Shown: piece after piece, positions 1-7,157 of the stretch
Layout of the letters: each line of letters opens with the position of its first letter
Position numbering within the stretch: position 1 is the stretch's first letter
NCBI GenBank assembly: GCA_002421475.1
Contig: DIJW01000043.1
Coordinates: forward strand, 1-14,026
Reading direction: 5' to 3'
Length of the DNA: 14,026 nucleotides
Source: Thiomicrospira sp. UBA5634
Lineage (GTDB): Bacteria; Pseudomonadota; Gammaproteobacteria; Thiomicrospirales; Thiomicrospiraceae
The notes under the pieces: model-generated
The model's database searches: none
Seen by the model: the letters and a program-made list of their open reading frames with translations, nothing else
What the model was told of the DNA's origin: nothing
Position numbers and translations under genes: made by a program

Positions 1-579
1 GTGTTTCATCACCAAATGCAAATCGTGGCTAATCATTAATACCGCACATTGGCGTGCACGCTGTTGTTCATGTATCAACTGATAAAGTTGGCTTTGCCCT
101 TGCAGATCAATTCCCTGTACTGGCTCATCGAGTACCAGTAAGTTTGGATTACGTACCAAGGCGCGAGCCAGTAATACCCGCTGCATTTCACCACCGGATA
201 AGGATTGAATAGATTGCTGTAAATAAGATTCGATTTGGAGTTCAGCTGCGACGCGCGCCAGCTCTGTGGTATGATGTTCGGCCTTTTTTAACCCCAGTTG
301 TAAAAACCGCGCCACGGTGAGTGGCAGCGTGGGGTCGATATGAATTTTTTGCGGCATAAAACCAATAGTCAGGTCTTGGTGATGCGTGACTTGGCCTGCG
401 CTTGGGGTGATAATCTTTAATAAAATTTTCACCAGTGTTGATTTGCCTGCGCCATTCGGGCCGATTAACGTGATAATACGGTTGCGCGCGATTTGCAGGT
501 TAATATCTTGCAAAACTTTACGTTCACCAAAATGATGGTGGACGTGTTGTGCGCTAATGAGTAAGGTGGGATCAGTCAT
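1..579 (-). CDS. znuC: Zinc ABC transporter ATP-binding protein ZnuC (C-terminus cut off by the window edge)
   Basis: This is the ATPase subunit of the ZnuABC high-affinity zinc importer, acting on the cytoplasmic face of the inner membrane. My translation of the minus strand from the ATG at 579-577 gives 193 codons, open to the left edge. It holds a Walker A motif GPNGAGKST near residues 40-48, the ABC signature LSGGEMQR, Walker B LLVLDEP followed by VQGID, and the H-loop in MISHDLHLVM. The QGID and SHDLHLVM stretches are very like ZnuC of enterobacteria and help separate it from other metal transporter ATPases. The gene diverges from znuA, with only 28 bp between the two start codons. The permease gene znuB would be expected beyond the left edge. 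No clear Shine-Dalgarno sequence precedes this ATG, so the start is less certain than the identity. Confidence 0.9.
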   Translation of the reverse strand, partial: MTDPTLLISAQHVHHHFGERKVLQDINLQIARNRIITLIGPNGAGKSTLVKILLKIITPSAGQVTHHQDLTIGFMPQKIHIDPTLPLTVARFLQLGLKKAEHHTTELARVAAELQIESYLQQSIQSLSGGEMQRVLLARALVRNPNLLVLDEPVQGIDLQGQSQLYQLIHEQQRARQCAVLMISHDLHLVMKH

Positions 580-607
580 GGCGTTATTTTACAGGGAGAT
601 GCGACCT

Positions 608-1507
608 ATGCGAAGTGGACTACAGGTTTTTATTAGCAGTTTATTGCTGGTGTTGAGTTTGCAGGTACAAGCGGTGACGGTGGTGACCTCAATTCCGCCG
701 TTGGCTGCTATCGTTCAGCCTTTGTTGGATGAGGATGATGAACTGGTGGTTTTATTGACGCCCGGCGCATCTCCCCATGGTTTTCAGTTAAAACCCAGTG
801 ATATGCGCGCGCTTGAGCGTGCGGATCTGGTAGTTTCGGTTGGTACTGGTGTGGATGCTTGGTTAAACCGTGCATTAACTGATTTTAAAGGTTCACGAGT
901 GCTGATGGTGCAACAACCAGGCCTGGTGAATTTAACCAAACGTGAAGGCGGAGTGTGGGCAGCACATAGTCACAGCCACGGTGAAGTTAAAAATCCGCTT
1001 CGGATGGATGGGCATTTATGGCTAAGTTTAGATAATGCGCGTTTAACATTACATGCGGCGAGTGAAATGTTACAGGTTTTAAATCCGCGTTTTGCAGGCG
1101 CTTATGCTGCGCGCGAACGTGAAATTTTGGCCAGTTTAGCTGAGCGTTACCAGGCTTGGGAAAAGGATTTAACACCGCATCGTGAACAAGGTTTTGTGGT
1201 GATGCACGATGCATATCAGTATTTTGAAGCGCAGTTTGGCTTAAACGGGGTTGGGACAATTCATGTTAATCCTGAGGTTGCGCCAAGCATTAAACGCTTG
1301 CAGGAATTACGTCAAAGTATTGTTGATCGTAATGTGCGTTGTGTATTTACCGAGCCGCAGTTTCCCCAGTCGCGTTTACGTCCAGTAGTGGATGGTTTGG
1401 AGGTTGATATTGGTACGCTAGATCCATTGGGTTTTGATAACGAAATTCGTCCTTATGAAGCGTTTTATGATCGTTTAGTGCAGGATTTTGTGGCGTGCAT
1501 GGAGTAA
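608..1507 (+). CDS. znuA: Zinc ABC transporter periplasmic binding protein ZnuA
   Basis: Periplasmic zinc-capturing protein of the ZnuABC importer, 299 aa from the chosen start. The frame is open from an ATG at 557, but the ATG at 608 is preferred: AGGGAG at 593-598 lies nine bases upstream and the first 22 residues then form a typical signal peptide (charged MRSG, hydrophobic core, VQA cleavage site). The ATG at 599 touches the Shine-Dalgarno sequence. Likely metal ligands are His57 (in SPHGF), His136 (in DGHLW) and His200 (in VMHDAY), matching the three zinc histidines of E. coli ZnuA in spacing. A short His-rich loop (HSHSH, about 120-124) replaces the long charged loop of many ZnuA proteins. 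A copy of the iterated palindrome at 916-927 encodes PGLV. The end overlaps the next gene by 13 bases, implying translational coupling. Confidence 0.9.
   Translation: MRSGLQVFISSLLLVLSLQVQAVTVVTSIPPLAAIVQPLLDEDDELVVLLTPGASPHGFQLKPSDMRALERADLVVSVGTGVDAWLNRALTDFKGSRVLMVQQPGLVNLTKREGGVWAAHSHSHGEVKNPLRMDGHLWLSLDNARLTLHAASEMLQVLNPRFAGAYAAREREILASLAERYQAWEKDLTPHREQGFVVMHDAYQYFEAQFGLNGVGTIHVNPEVAPSIKRLQELRQSIVDRNVRCVFTEPQFPQSRLRPVVDGLEVDIGTLDPLGFDNEIRPYEAFYDRLVQDFVACME
916..927. repeat. Iterated palindrome ACCAGGCCTGGT, copy 1 (inside znuA)
   Basis: Exact 12-bp palindrome. It is read in znuA as CCA GGC CTG GT, giving Pro-Gly-Leu-Val. The flanking bases (A left, G right) do not extend the symmetry. 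It is one of six exact copies in the window. Confidence 0.9.
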
Positions 1508-2178
1508 ACACAATACACCTGGTTGGTTGGCCGGGGGCGGGTAAGGCCGAGTTAGCGGCTGAACTGGCAAGTTTGGGCTTTCAGGCAGAAGCCGGTCATG
1601 CTTTAGCATGGACGGACACTTCGCAACCTGTATGGGTATTGGTTGATGCGCGTTCACGCATTGAAGACCTGGTTGCGCTACAAAAACTACTCGCAGCCGG
1701 TGATCTTGTGGTGTTGATGTTTTGGCAGCAGGTGGCATTGGATGAGCAGGCCTGGTGGTTAAAGCAATGCCGCCAAATGGCGAAACCTTATTTATTAAAA
1801 ACTCAGCCGTTAACGGAGGCTCAAGTGGTGGCATTATTGCAAACGCCTAAAACTGCCCAAAACCCGTTTTGGCCGTCGTTAACGGTATTGCAGCTTGACG
1901 CGCCGTATACTGTGATATTGGAACACGCGATGTTTGTGCTGGACAGTGCGCGCCGTATGTTAAATGGTAAGTTATGGCGCGTACGCTGGGTTTGTCAAAC
2001 GTTGGAATATGTTAATCCGGTTGTGATAGATATGACTCCGACGCGTTTTGAGACGCTGGCTGCTTTACCTAATGAAAAACCGGGTGCGGTGCGTGTGGTT
2101 GGCGAAGGAATTGACGATTTAGTGATCCAAAACCAGCTCAATGAATGGTTGTTAGCCTGTCGTGCGCCCGGTGCATGA
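1495..2178 (+). CDS. Small P-loop-like protein of unknown function in the zinc uptake operon
   Basis: 227 aa protein that I do not recognise with confidence. The start is a GTG at 1495, nine bases after AGGA (1482-1485), overlapping the last 13 bases of znuA in another frame, so it is very likely co-translated with it. Residues 11-18 read GWPGAGKA: a Walker A-like P-loop in which the usual Ser/Thr after Lys is Ala, so nucleotide binding is uncertain. The C-terminal part (VRVVGEGIDD followed by a leucine-rich helix) faintly recalls the C-terminal domain of COG0523/CobW zinc-related GTPases. However, the protein is much shorter than the roughly 320 aa of that family, and I see neither its CxCC metal motif nor a clear NKxD guanine-specificity motif. 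A role linked to zinc supply is inferred from position only. A one-mismatch copy of the iterated palindrome (1745-1756) encodes QAWW. Confidence 0.6.
   Translation: MHGVNTIHLVGWPGAGKAELAAELASLGFQAEAGHALAWTDTSQPVWVLVDARSRIEDLVALQKLLAAGDLVVLMFWQQVALDEQAWWLKQCRQMAKPYLLKTQPLTEAQVVALLQTPKTAQNPFWPSLTVLQLDAPYTVILEHAMFVLDSARRMLNGKLWRVRWVCQTLEYVNPVVIDMTPTRFETLAALPNEKPGAVRVVGEGIDDLVIQNQLNEWLLACRAPGA
1745..1756. repeat. One-mismatch copy of the iterated palindrome
   Basis: Reads AGCAGGCCTGGT, differing from ACCAGGCCTGGT only at the second base. It is translated in the CAG GCC TGG frame as Gln-Ala-Trp, the same tripeptide as at two of the exact copies. It may be a decayed or incipient copy. Confidence 0.6.
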
Positions 2179-2180
2179 CC

Positions 2181-2209
2181 TAGACATTTGCTTAATAACC
2201 GACTAAAAT
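2181..2209 (+). promoter_or_regulatory. Sigma70-type promoter of the suf operon
   Basis: TAGACA (2181-2186) and TAAAAT (2204-2209) are each five of six to the sigma70 consensus and lie 17 bp apart, the optimal spacing. They fall in the 62-bp gap between the preceding gene and sufB, where a separate suf transcript would be expected to start. Confidence 0.6.
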
Positions 2210-2219
2210 ACTAAGAATT
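2195..2219 (+). promoter_or_regulatory. IscR type 1-like operator overlapping the suf promoter
   Basis: Aligned by eye to the published E. coli type 1 IscR consensus (ATASYYGACTRWWWYAGTCRRSTAT), this 25-bp stretch matches at 19 positions. The left half, with CCGACTAAAAT, is nearly perfect and the right half is degraded. It covers the -10 hexamer, so bound IscR would block RNA polymerase, as expected for Fe-S-dependent repression of cluster assembly genes. No regulator gene lies in the window, so the binding protein is inferred. Confidence 0.45.
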
Positions 2220-2240
2220 GTTTTAACAAGTGAAAGTTCG

Positions 2241-3728
2241 ATGACGCAACCCACTCAATATCAAGAAATTAACGATTTACTGCTGAAAAACAAACACTAT
2301 AAAGAAGGGTTTTTTACCAAGACATTGGTAGAAACGTTTGATAAGGGTTTGAATGAATCGGTTGTGCGTGCTATTTCTGCGAAAAAGAACGAGCCTCAAT
2401 GGATGCTAGATTTTCGCCTGAAAGCGTTTGCGCATTGGCAGAAAATGCGTGAACCGCATTGGGCAAAAGCTGAATACACACCGTTGGATTATCAGGATTA
2501 CAGTTATTATTCCGCCCCGGAGTGTAGCAGTTGCAGCCAGGCCTGTGATAAAGCGCCTGATGGCAAGGATCATAGCCAGCCGATGATGGATCCGGAAGTT
2601 GCAAAAGCGTTTGCAAGTTTAGGTGTGCCTATTAACGATGATGGCGAAGCTAATATTGCGGTAGATGCGATATTTGACTCGGTATCCGTTTCGACCACAA
2701 AACGTGAAGATCTGGCAAAATTGGGCATTATTTTCTGCTCGTTTTCCGAAGCGGTGCAGGAATATCCGGAATTAGTGCAGCAGTATTTAGGCACGGTTGT
2801 GCCTTATCACGATAACTTTTTTGCCGCATTAAACTCGGCGGTGGCATCAGATGGCACATTTGTGTACATTCCGCCGAATGTGCGTTGCCCGATTGATTTA
2901 TCCACATATTTCCGTATCAACGAAGCTAAAACTGGCCAGTTTGAGCGCACCATTGTGATTGCCGATAAGGGCAGTTATGTCAGTTACTTGGAAGGTTGTT
3001 CTGCACCAGTGCGTGATACCTATCAATTACACGCCGCCGTCGTTGAAGTCATTGTGCATGAGGATGCCGAGGTTAAATATTCAACCGTGCAAAATTGGTA
3101 TCCGGGCGATGATGATTGCCAAGGCGGTATTTTGAATTTCGTAACTAAGCGCGGGATTTGTGAAGGTCGTAATGCCAAGCTGTCTTGGACGCAAGCGGAA
3201 ACCGGTTCGGCGATTACGTGGAAATATCCAAGCTGTATTTTGAAAGGTGATAACTCCATTGGTGAGTTTTATTCGGTGGCGTTAACCAACCGTCGTCAAC
3301 AAGCTGATACCGGCACCAAAATGATTCATATCGGCAAAAACACCCGCAGCACCATTATTTCAAAAGGCTTGTCGGCGGGTAGAAGTGATAACACCTATCG
3401 CGGTTTGGTAAAAATTCTGCCTTCGGCGGAAGGCGCACGAAACTTTACCCAGTGTGATTCGATGTTGATAGGTGATCAGTGTGGCGCACACACTTTCCCT
3501 TATATTGAGGTCGAAAACCCAACCGCGCAAATCGAGCATGAAGCCACAACTTCACGTATTGGTGAGGATCAGTTGTTTTATTGCCAGCAGCGCGGCATCA
3601 GTGAGCAAGATGCGATTTCAATGATCGTAAACGGTTTCTGTAAAGAAGTGTTTAAAGAGTTACCGTTAGAATTCGCTCAGGAAGCCGAAGAATTATTGGC
3701 GATTAGTTTAGAAGGTTCGGTGGGATAA
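2241..3728 (+). CDS. sufB: Fe-S cluster assembly scaffold protein SufB
   Basis: SufB is the core scaffold subunit of the cytoplasmic SufBCD complex, which receives sulfur from SufS and builds nascent Fe-S clusters. The 495 aa length equals that of E. coli SufB. Cys405 (in [10 protein letters not shown]) falls exactly at the position of the essential E. coli Cys405. The downstream [22 protein letters not shown] block and the DSVSVSTT and [13 protein letters not shown] segments are characteristic of the family. A cysteine cluster near residues 95-101 (CSSCSQAC) is also present. The ATG at 2241 is taken because it gives the family N-terminus; the Shine-Dalgarno sequence is weak (AAGTGAAAG). The gene follows the promoter at 2181-2209 and is separated from sufC by 57 bp containing one copy of the iterated palindrome. 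Confidence 0.97.
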   Translation: MTQPTQYQEINDLLLKNKHYKEGFFTKTLVETFDKGLNESVVRAISAKKNEPQWMLDFRLKAFAHWQKMREPHWAKAEYTPLDYQDYSYYSAPECSSCSQACDKAPDGKDHSQPMMDPEVAKAFASLGVPINDDGEANIAVDAIFDSVSVSTTKREDLAKLGIIFCSFSEAVQEYPELVQQYLGTVVPYHDNFFAALNSAVASDGTFVYIPPNVRCPIDLSTYFRINEAKTGQFERTIVIADKGSYVSYLEGCSAPVRDTYQLHAAVVEVIVHEDAEVKYSTVQNWYPGDDDCQGGILNFVTKRGICEGRNAKLSWTQAETGSAITWKYPSCILKGDNSIGEFYSVALTNRRQQADTGTKMIHIGKNTRSTIISKGLSAGRSDNTYRGLVKILPSAEGARNFTQCDSMLIGDQCGAHTFPYIEVENPTAQIEHEATTSRIGEDQLFYCQQRGISEQDAISMIVNGFCKEVFKELPLEFAQEAEELLAISLEGSVG

Positions 3729-3730
3729 GC

Positions 3731-3742
3731 ACCAGGCCTGGT
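3731..3742. repeat. Iterated palindrome ACCAGGCCTGGT, copy 2 (between sufB and sufC)
   Basis: Exact copy, extended to a 14-bp perfect palindrome (CACC...GGTG, 3730-3743). This is the only copy in non-coding sequence, starting three bases after the sufB stop. With no loop and no following T-run it does not look like a terminator. Confidence 0.9.
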
Positions 3743-3785
3743 GGTAACTCAATTCAATTTAACGCAATAAGCAAAGACGAAAACT

Positions 3786-4544
3786 ATGTTATTAGACATT
3801 AAAAACCTCCATGCCCAAGTTGAAGAAATGGCGATTTTGAAAGGTATTAACCTACAAGTTAATGCCGGCGAAGTACACGCTATCATGGGACCAAACGGCT
3901 CAGGAAAAAGCACCCTGTCAAATGTGTTGGCCGGGCGTGAAGACTATGAAGTGACAGAAGGTTCGGTACTTTATGACAACGAAGACCTGTTGGAAATGGA
4001 TGCGGAAGAACGCGCACGTAAAGGTGTGTTTTTAGCGTTCCAATATCCGGTTGAAATTCCGGGCGTGTCTAACAAGTTGTTCTTACAAACAGCGCTGAAC
4101 GCCATTCGTGAAACGCGTGGCGAAACGCCGTTGGATATGTTTGATTTTGACCAGTTAGCCTTGCAAAAAATGAAAGCATTGGAAATGTCGCCGACCATGT
4201 TGGAGCGTTCGGTGAATGTTGGTTTTTCCGGTGGCGAGAAAAAACGTAACGATATTTTCCAAATGGCGATGTTAGAGCCAAAGTTATGTATTTTGGATGA
4301 AACTGATTCCGGCTTGGATATTGACGCATTACGAATTGTGGCGGAAGGGGTGAATGCGTTACGTTCGCCTGAGCGCAGCTTTATTGTGGTGACGCATTAT
4401 CAGCGCTTATTGGATTACATTAAACCTGATTTTGTGCATGTGTTATATAAGGGTCGCATTATTAAATCCGGCGGTTTTGAATTGGCGCACGAACTAGAGG
4501 AGAAGGGGTATGACCACCTTATCCAGCCCTACCAAGAAGCCTAG
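3786..4544 (+). CDS. sufC: Fe-S cluster assembly ATPase SufC
   Basis: SufC is the soluble ABC-type ATPase of SufBCD; its ATP-driven dimerisation reshapes the SufB-SufD pair during cluster assembly. The 252 aa protein has Walker A GPNGSGKST (residues 35-43), the SufC-type signature FSGGEKKR (147-154), Walker B CILDE (168-172) followed by TDSGLDIDAL, and the H-loop VVTHYQRLLDYI. The TDSGLD sequence and the YQRLLDYI tail are diagnostic for SufC among ABC ATPases. The ATG at 3786 gives the expected N-terminus, though its ribosome binding site is weak. The end overlaps the start of the SufD-SufS gene by 35 bases, in a different frame, implying coupled translation. Confidence 0.97.
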   Translation: MLLDIKNLHAQVEEMAILKGINLQVNAGEVHAIMGPNGSGKSTLSNVLAGREDYEVTEGSVLYDNEDLLEMDAEERARKGVFLAFQYPVEIPGVSNKLFLQTALNAIRETRGETPLDMFDFDQLALQKMKALEMSPTMLERSVNVGFSGGEKKRNDIFQMAMLEPKLCILDETDSGLDIDALRIVAEGVNALRSPERSFIVVTHYQRLLDYIKPDFVHVLYKGRIIKSGGFELAHELEEKGYDHLIQPYQEA

Positions 4545-7134
4545 TCCGTTAGCGCAAGCAGCGCAGGATTTTTATATCCAACAAATGCAGTTATTAAATG
4601 CGGCGACGGATGATCCCGCGTTAAAAGCTTTTCGCCATTGTGTGGCTGAACGTTTCGCCCAGCAAGGTTTTCCGACCCGTCGGGATGAAGATTGGAAATA
4701 CACACCGCTGAATGCGTTTTTACAAACGCATTACACTGTTTCAGGTGTTGCGAAGGTTGATGAAGCGCAGTTAAAAACTCTATTGCCACCGTTTGATGTG
4801 ATGCACTTGGTGTTTATTGACGGCTATTTCAGTGAGCGTTTTTCAGACGACTTAAGTGAGTTGCCGGCTGGTTTAACGATTGAGCCAGTCAAGGACGCAT
4901 TAGATTTTAGTGCCGGTCATCAAGCATTGATGGCGCATGAATCAAAAATTGAAGCCCAGCCTTTTGGTTGCCTAAACAGCTTGTTATTTGATGATGGCGT
5001 GTTGATTCAGTTAGAACCACACTGTGTGGTTGAACGACCAATTTTATGCAGTTTTGTGCAGACACAGCATGAACATGCTAATACGTTGCGTAATCGCGTC
5101 GTTTTAGCCCACGGCGCGCAGTTAACCTTAATTGAACAACATGTTAGTTTTGCAAAGATTAATGCATTTAATAATTGCGTCACTGAAATTGAAGTCGCTC
5201 AAAACGCGCGTCTGGATCAAGTTATTTTGCAAGACATTGATACTGGCGGCATGCATTTTAGTTTGCAGTTTATAGAGCAAGCGAAAAACAGCGTGGTTAA
5301 CAGCCATTATGTTGGCCTCGGAGCACAGATTTCGCGTCATCAAAGCGAAGTACGTTTGGGGGGAGAACATATTGAGTCATCCCATAATAGCGCGTGTTTA
5401 GCTACCGGTACCCAAATTATGGATACGCGTACTTATACCGAGCACCAGGCCTGGTGGGGTACAAGCCGTCAATTGCATAAGCTAGTATTGGATGATAAAG
5501 CAATTGGCGTATTTAACGGCATGATTAAAGTGGCGCGCGGCGCACAAAAAACTGATGGCATGATGGATAACAAAAACCTGTTGTTATCGCGCGAAGCCCA
5601 GGTTGACAGCAAACCGCAGTTAGAAATTTATGCCGATGACGTTAAGTGCTCACACGGTTCAGCGTCGGGTCAAATTAGCGAAGAACAAATTTTCTACTTA
5701 CGCGCACGCGGTATTCGTGAAGCGGACGCACGCCGTTTGGTGACGCAGGCATTTTTGTTGGAGCCGCTGGAAACCATCAGTGCCGCGCCCATTCGTCAGT
5801 GGTTGGCGAATAAGCTGACGCGCAAACTCAATGCTCAAATATTCGGAACATGTCATGATGCGGTTTCCACAACATTGTCATGGCTTGTTTCTGTGTTGAA
5901 TTCAAAAGAGACGTTTATGTTTGATCATGCCGCGCTGCGAGCGCAATTTCCGATTCTGCAATTGACCGAAAATGGTCACCCTCTGGTGTATTTAGATAAT
6001 GCTTCTACCTCACAAAAACCTCAGTGTGTGATTGATGCTGTAGAACGTTATTATCTTGCGCAAAATGCGAATGTTCACCGTGGAGTGTATGGTCTTAGTG
6101 AGCGCGGCACGCAGGCATTTGAGGCGGTGCGTGATCAGGTTAAAAATTTACTGAACGCTCGTGAACGTGAAGAAGTAATTTTTGTGCGTGGTGCTACAGA
6201 AGGCATTAATTTGGTTGCGCAAAGCTGGGGGCGTGCAAATCTGCAAGCCGGCGATGAAGTAGTTGTGTCCGAAATGGAGCATCACTCTAATATTGTGCCT
6301 TGGCAAATGTTGCGTGATCAACTGGGTATTAAAATTGTTAAATGGCCGATTAATGAGCGCGGCGAGTTAGATATAAATGCGTTACCAGGCCTGGTGGGAG
6401 CACGCACTAAATTGATTTGTGTTACTCAAATGTCAAATGCACTGGGCAGTATTAACCCGATTGCAGACATCGTGAAAATAGCCCATCTGGCCGGTGCTAA
6501 AGTGTTGGTTGACGGTGCGCAGTCAGTGTCGCATATGGCGGTAGATGTGCAGGCGTTGGATTGCGATTTTTTGGTGTTTTCCGGCCATAAAATGTACGCG
6601 CCCACCGGTATTGGTTGTCTGTATGCCAAAAGTGAGTTACTTGAAGCTATGCCGCCTTATCAAGGCGGTGGCGACATGATTTATTCGGTTACGTTTGAGA
6701 AAACGGAATATAACCAATTACCCTATAAGTTTGAAGCCGGTACACCGAATATCGCCGGTGTTATTGGTTTGGGCGCAGCGCTGAATTTTATTAATGAATT
6801 GGGGTTTGAAAAAATTGAACAAATCGAACGCGATTTGTTGGCTTATGCCACCACCCAATTAAGTCAGATTGAGGGCTTGCGTATTATCGGTACAGCGCAA
6901 CATAAAGGTGCGGTGGTGTCGTTTGTGGTGGAGGGTGCGCACCCGCATGATTTGGCGACCTTGCTTGATCAAGATGGTGTGGCAGTGCGAGCAAGTCATC
7001 ATTGCGCAATGCCGGTAATGCAGAAGTTTAATGTACCTGCAACGGTGCGGGCATCGTTTGGCATTTATAACAATAGAGCCGATATTGATCAGTTAGTGTG
7101 TTCTGTGCAAGATGCATTGGATATGTTACGCTGA
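4510..7134 (+). CDS. Fused SufD (Fe-S assembly) and SufS (cysteine desulfurase)
   Basis: One uninterrupted 874-codon frame spanning two normally separate proteins. Residues 1-440 are SufD, with the WKYTPL segment, the VFNG segment, and Cys380 and His382 in VKCSHG, matching E. coli Cys358 and His360. Residues 470-874 are SufS, a PLP-dependent enzyme that takes sulfur from cysteine: PLP-binding lysine in SGHKMYAPTGIG (Lys225 in SufS numbering) and catalytic cysteine in ASHHCAMP (Cys363). Residues 441-469 form a linker with no family resemblance. The SufS part has its own in-frame ATG at 5917, so the cell might make a fusion, a separate SufS, or both. ATG 4510 is supported by GAGGAGAAGGGG just upstream. 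Two palindrome copies (5444, 6384) lie inside. No SufE or SufU partner is in the window. Both halves look intact, but a one-base assembly error in the linker could also create this frame. Confidence 0.9.
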   Translation: MTTLSSPTKKPSPLAQAAQDFYIQQMQLLNAATDDPALKAFRHCVAERFAQQGFPTRRDEDWKYTPLNAFLQTHYTVSGVAKVDEAQLKTLLPPFDVMHLVFIDGYFSERFSDDLSELPAGLTIEPVKDALDFSAGHQALMAHESKIEAQPFGCLNSLLFDDGVLIQLEPHCVVERPILCSFVQTQHEHANTLRNRVVLAHGAQLTLIEQHVSFAKINAFNNCVTEIEVAQNARLDQVILQDIDTGGMHFSLQFIEQAKNSVVNSHYVGLGAQISRHQSEVRLGGEHIESSHNSACLATGTQIMDTRTYTEHQAWWGTSRQLHKLVLDDKAIGVFNGMIKVARGAQKTDGMMDNKNLLLSREAQVDSKPQLEIYADDVKCSHGSASGQISEEQIFYLRARGIREADARRLVTQAFLLEPLETISAAPIRQWLANKLTRKLNAQIFGTCHDAVSTTLSWLVSVLNSKETFMFDHAALRAQFPILQLTENGHPLVYLDNASTSQKPQCVIDAVERYYLAQNANVHRGVYGLSERGTQAFEAVRDQVKNLLNAREREEVIFVRGATEGINLVAQSWGRANLQAGDEVVVSEMEHHSNIVPWQMLRDQLGIKIVKWPINERGELDINALPGLVGARTKLICVTQMSNALGSINPIADIVKIAHLAGAKVLVDGAQSVSHMAVDVQALDCDFLVFSGHKMYAPTGIGCLYAKSELLEAMPPYQGGGDMIYSVTFEKTEYNQLPYKFEAGTPNIAGVIGLGAALNFINELGFEKIEQIERDLLAYATTQLSQIEGLRIIGTAQHKGAVVSFVVEGAHPHDLATLLDQDGVAVRASHHCAMPVMQKFNVPATVRASFGIYNNRADIDQLVCSVQDALDMLR
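5444..5455. repeat. Iterated palindrome ACCAGGCCTGGT, copy 3 (inside the SufD part)
   Basis: Exact copy, extended to a 14-bp palindrome (CACC...GGTG, 5443-5456). It is read as CAC CAG GCC TGG TGG, giving His-Gln-Ala-Trp-Trp, between the conserved DTRTYTEH and LDDKAIGVFNG blocks of SufD. Confidence 0.9.
5830..5916 (+). other. SufD-SufS linker resembling a translated intergenic region
   Basis: This covers residues 441-469 of the fused frame, between the end of recognisable SufD and the Met-Phe-Asp that normally begins SufS. Both other forward frames contain stops here (TGA at 5856-5858 and 5897-5899), so a single-base indel would separate the two proteins. AAAAGAG (5904-5910) sits six bases before the in-frame ATG at 5917, compatible with a remnant or working sufS ribosome binding site. 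Confidence 0.6.
6384..6395. repeat. Iterated palindrome ACCAGGCCTGGT, copy 4 (inside the SufS part)
   Basis: Exact copy with non-symmetric flanks (T left, G right). It is read as CCA GGC CTG GTG, giving Pro-Gly-Leu-Val just before the ARTKLICVTQMSN block of SufS. SufS homologues vary here, and no length change is apparent. Confidence 0.9.
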
Positions 7135-7157
7135 GTCCAAACTAAAAAGGACTAAGT

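Noticed and set aside
557..607. Longer ZnuA starting at ATG 557, 578 or 599
   Set aside because: These starts would put 3 to 17 extra residues before the signal peptide; the 557 and 578 starts overlap or touch the znuC start region, and the 599 ATG has no spacing from AGGGAG.
580..607. Zur operator between znuC and znuA
   Set aside because: GTTATTTTAC is only a vague half-site resemblance and the gap is too short to hold the full palindromic site.
1149..1160. ACCAGGCTTGGG in znuA as another copy of the palindrome
   Set aside because: It has two mismatches and symmetry is lost, so chance resemblance is likely.
987..1259. Antisense reading frames of 66 to 119 codons, here and inside murC, sufB, ddl and others
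   Set aside because: They lie opposite well-supported genes, have no recognisable motifs or ribosome binding sites, and follow from the codon use of the true genes.
2537..2545. CCAGGCCTG in sufB as a palindrome copy
   Set aside because: Only nine bases of the core are present and the right arm (GT) is broken; counted as neither exact nor near copy.
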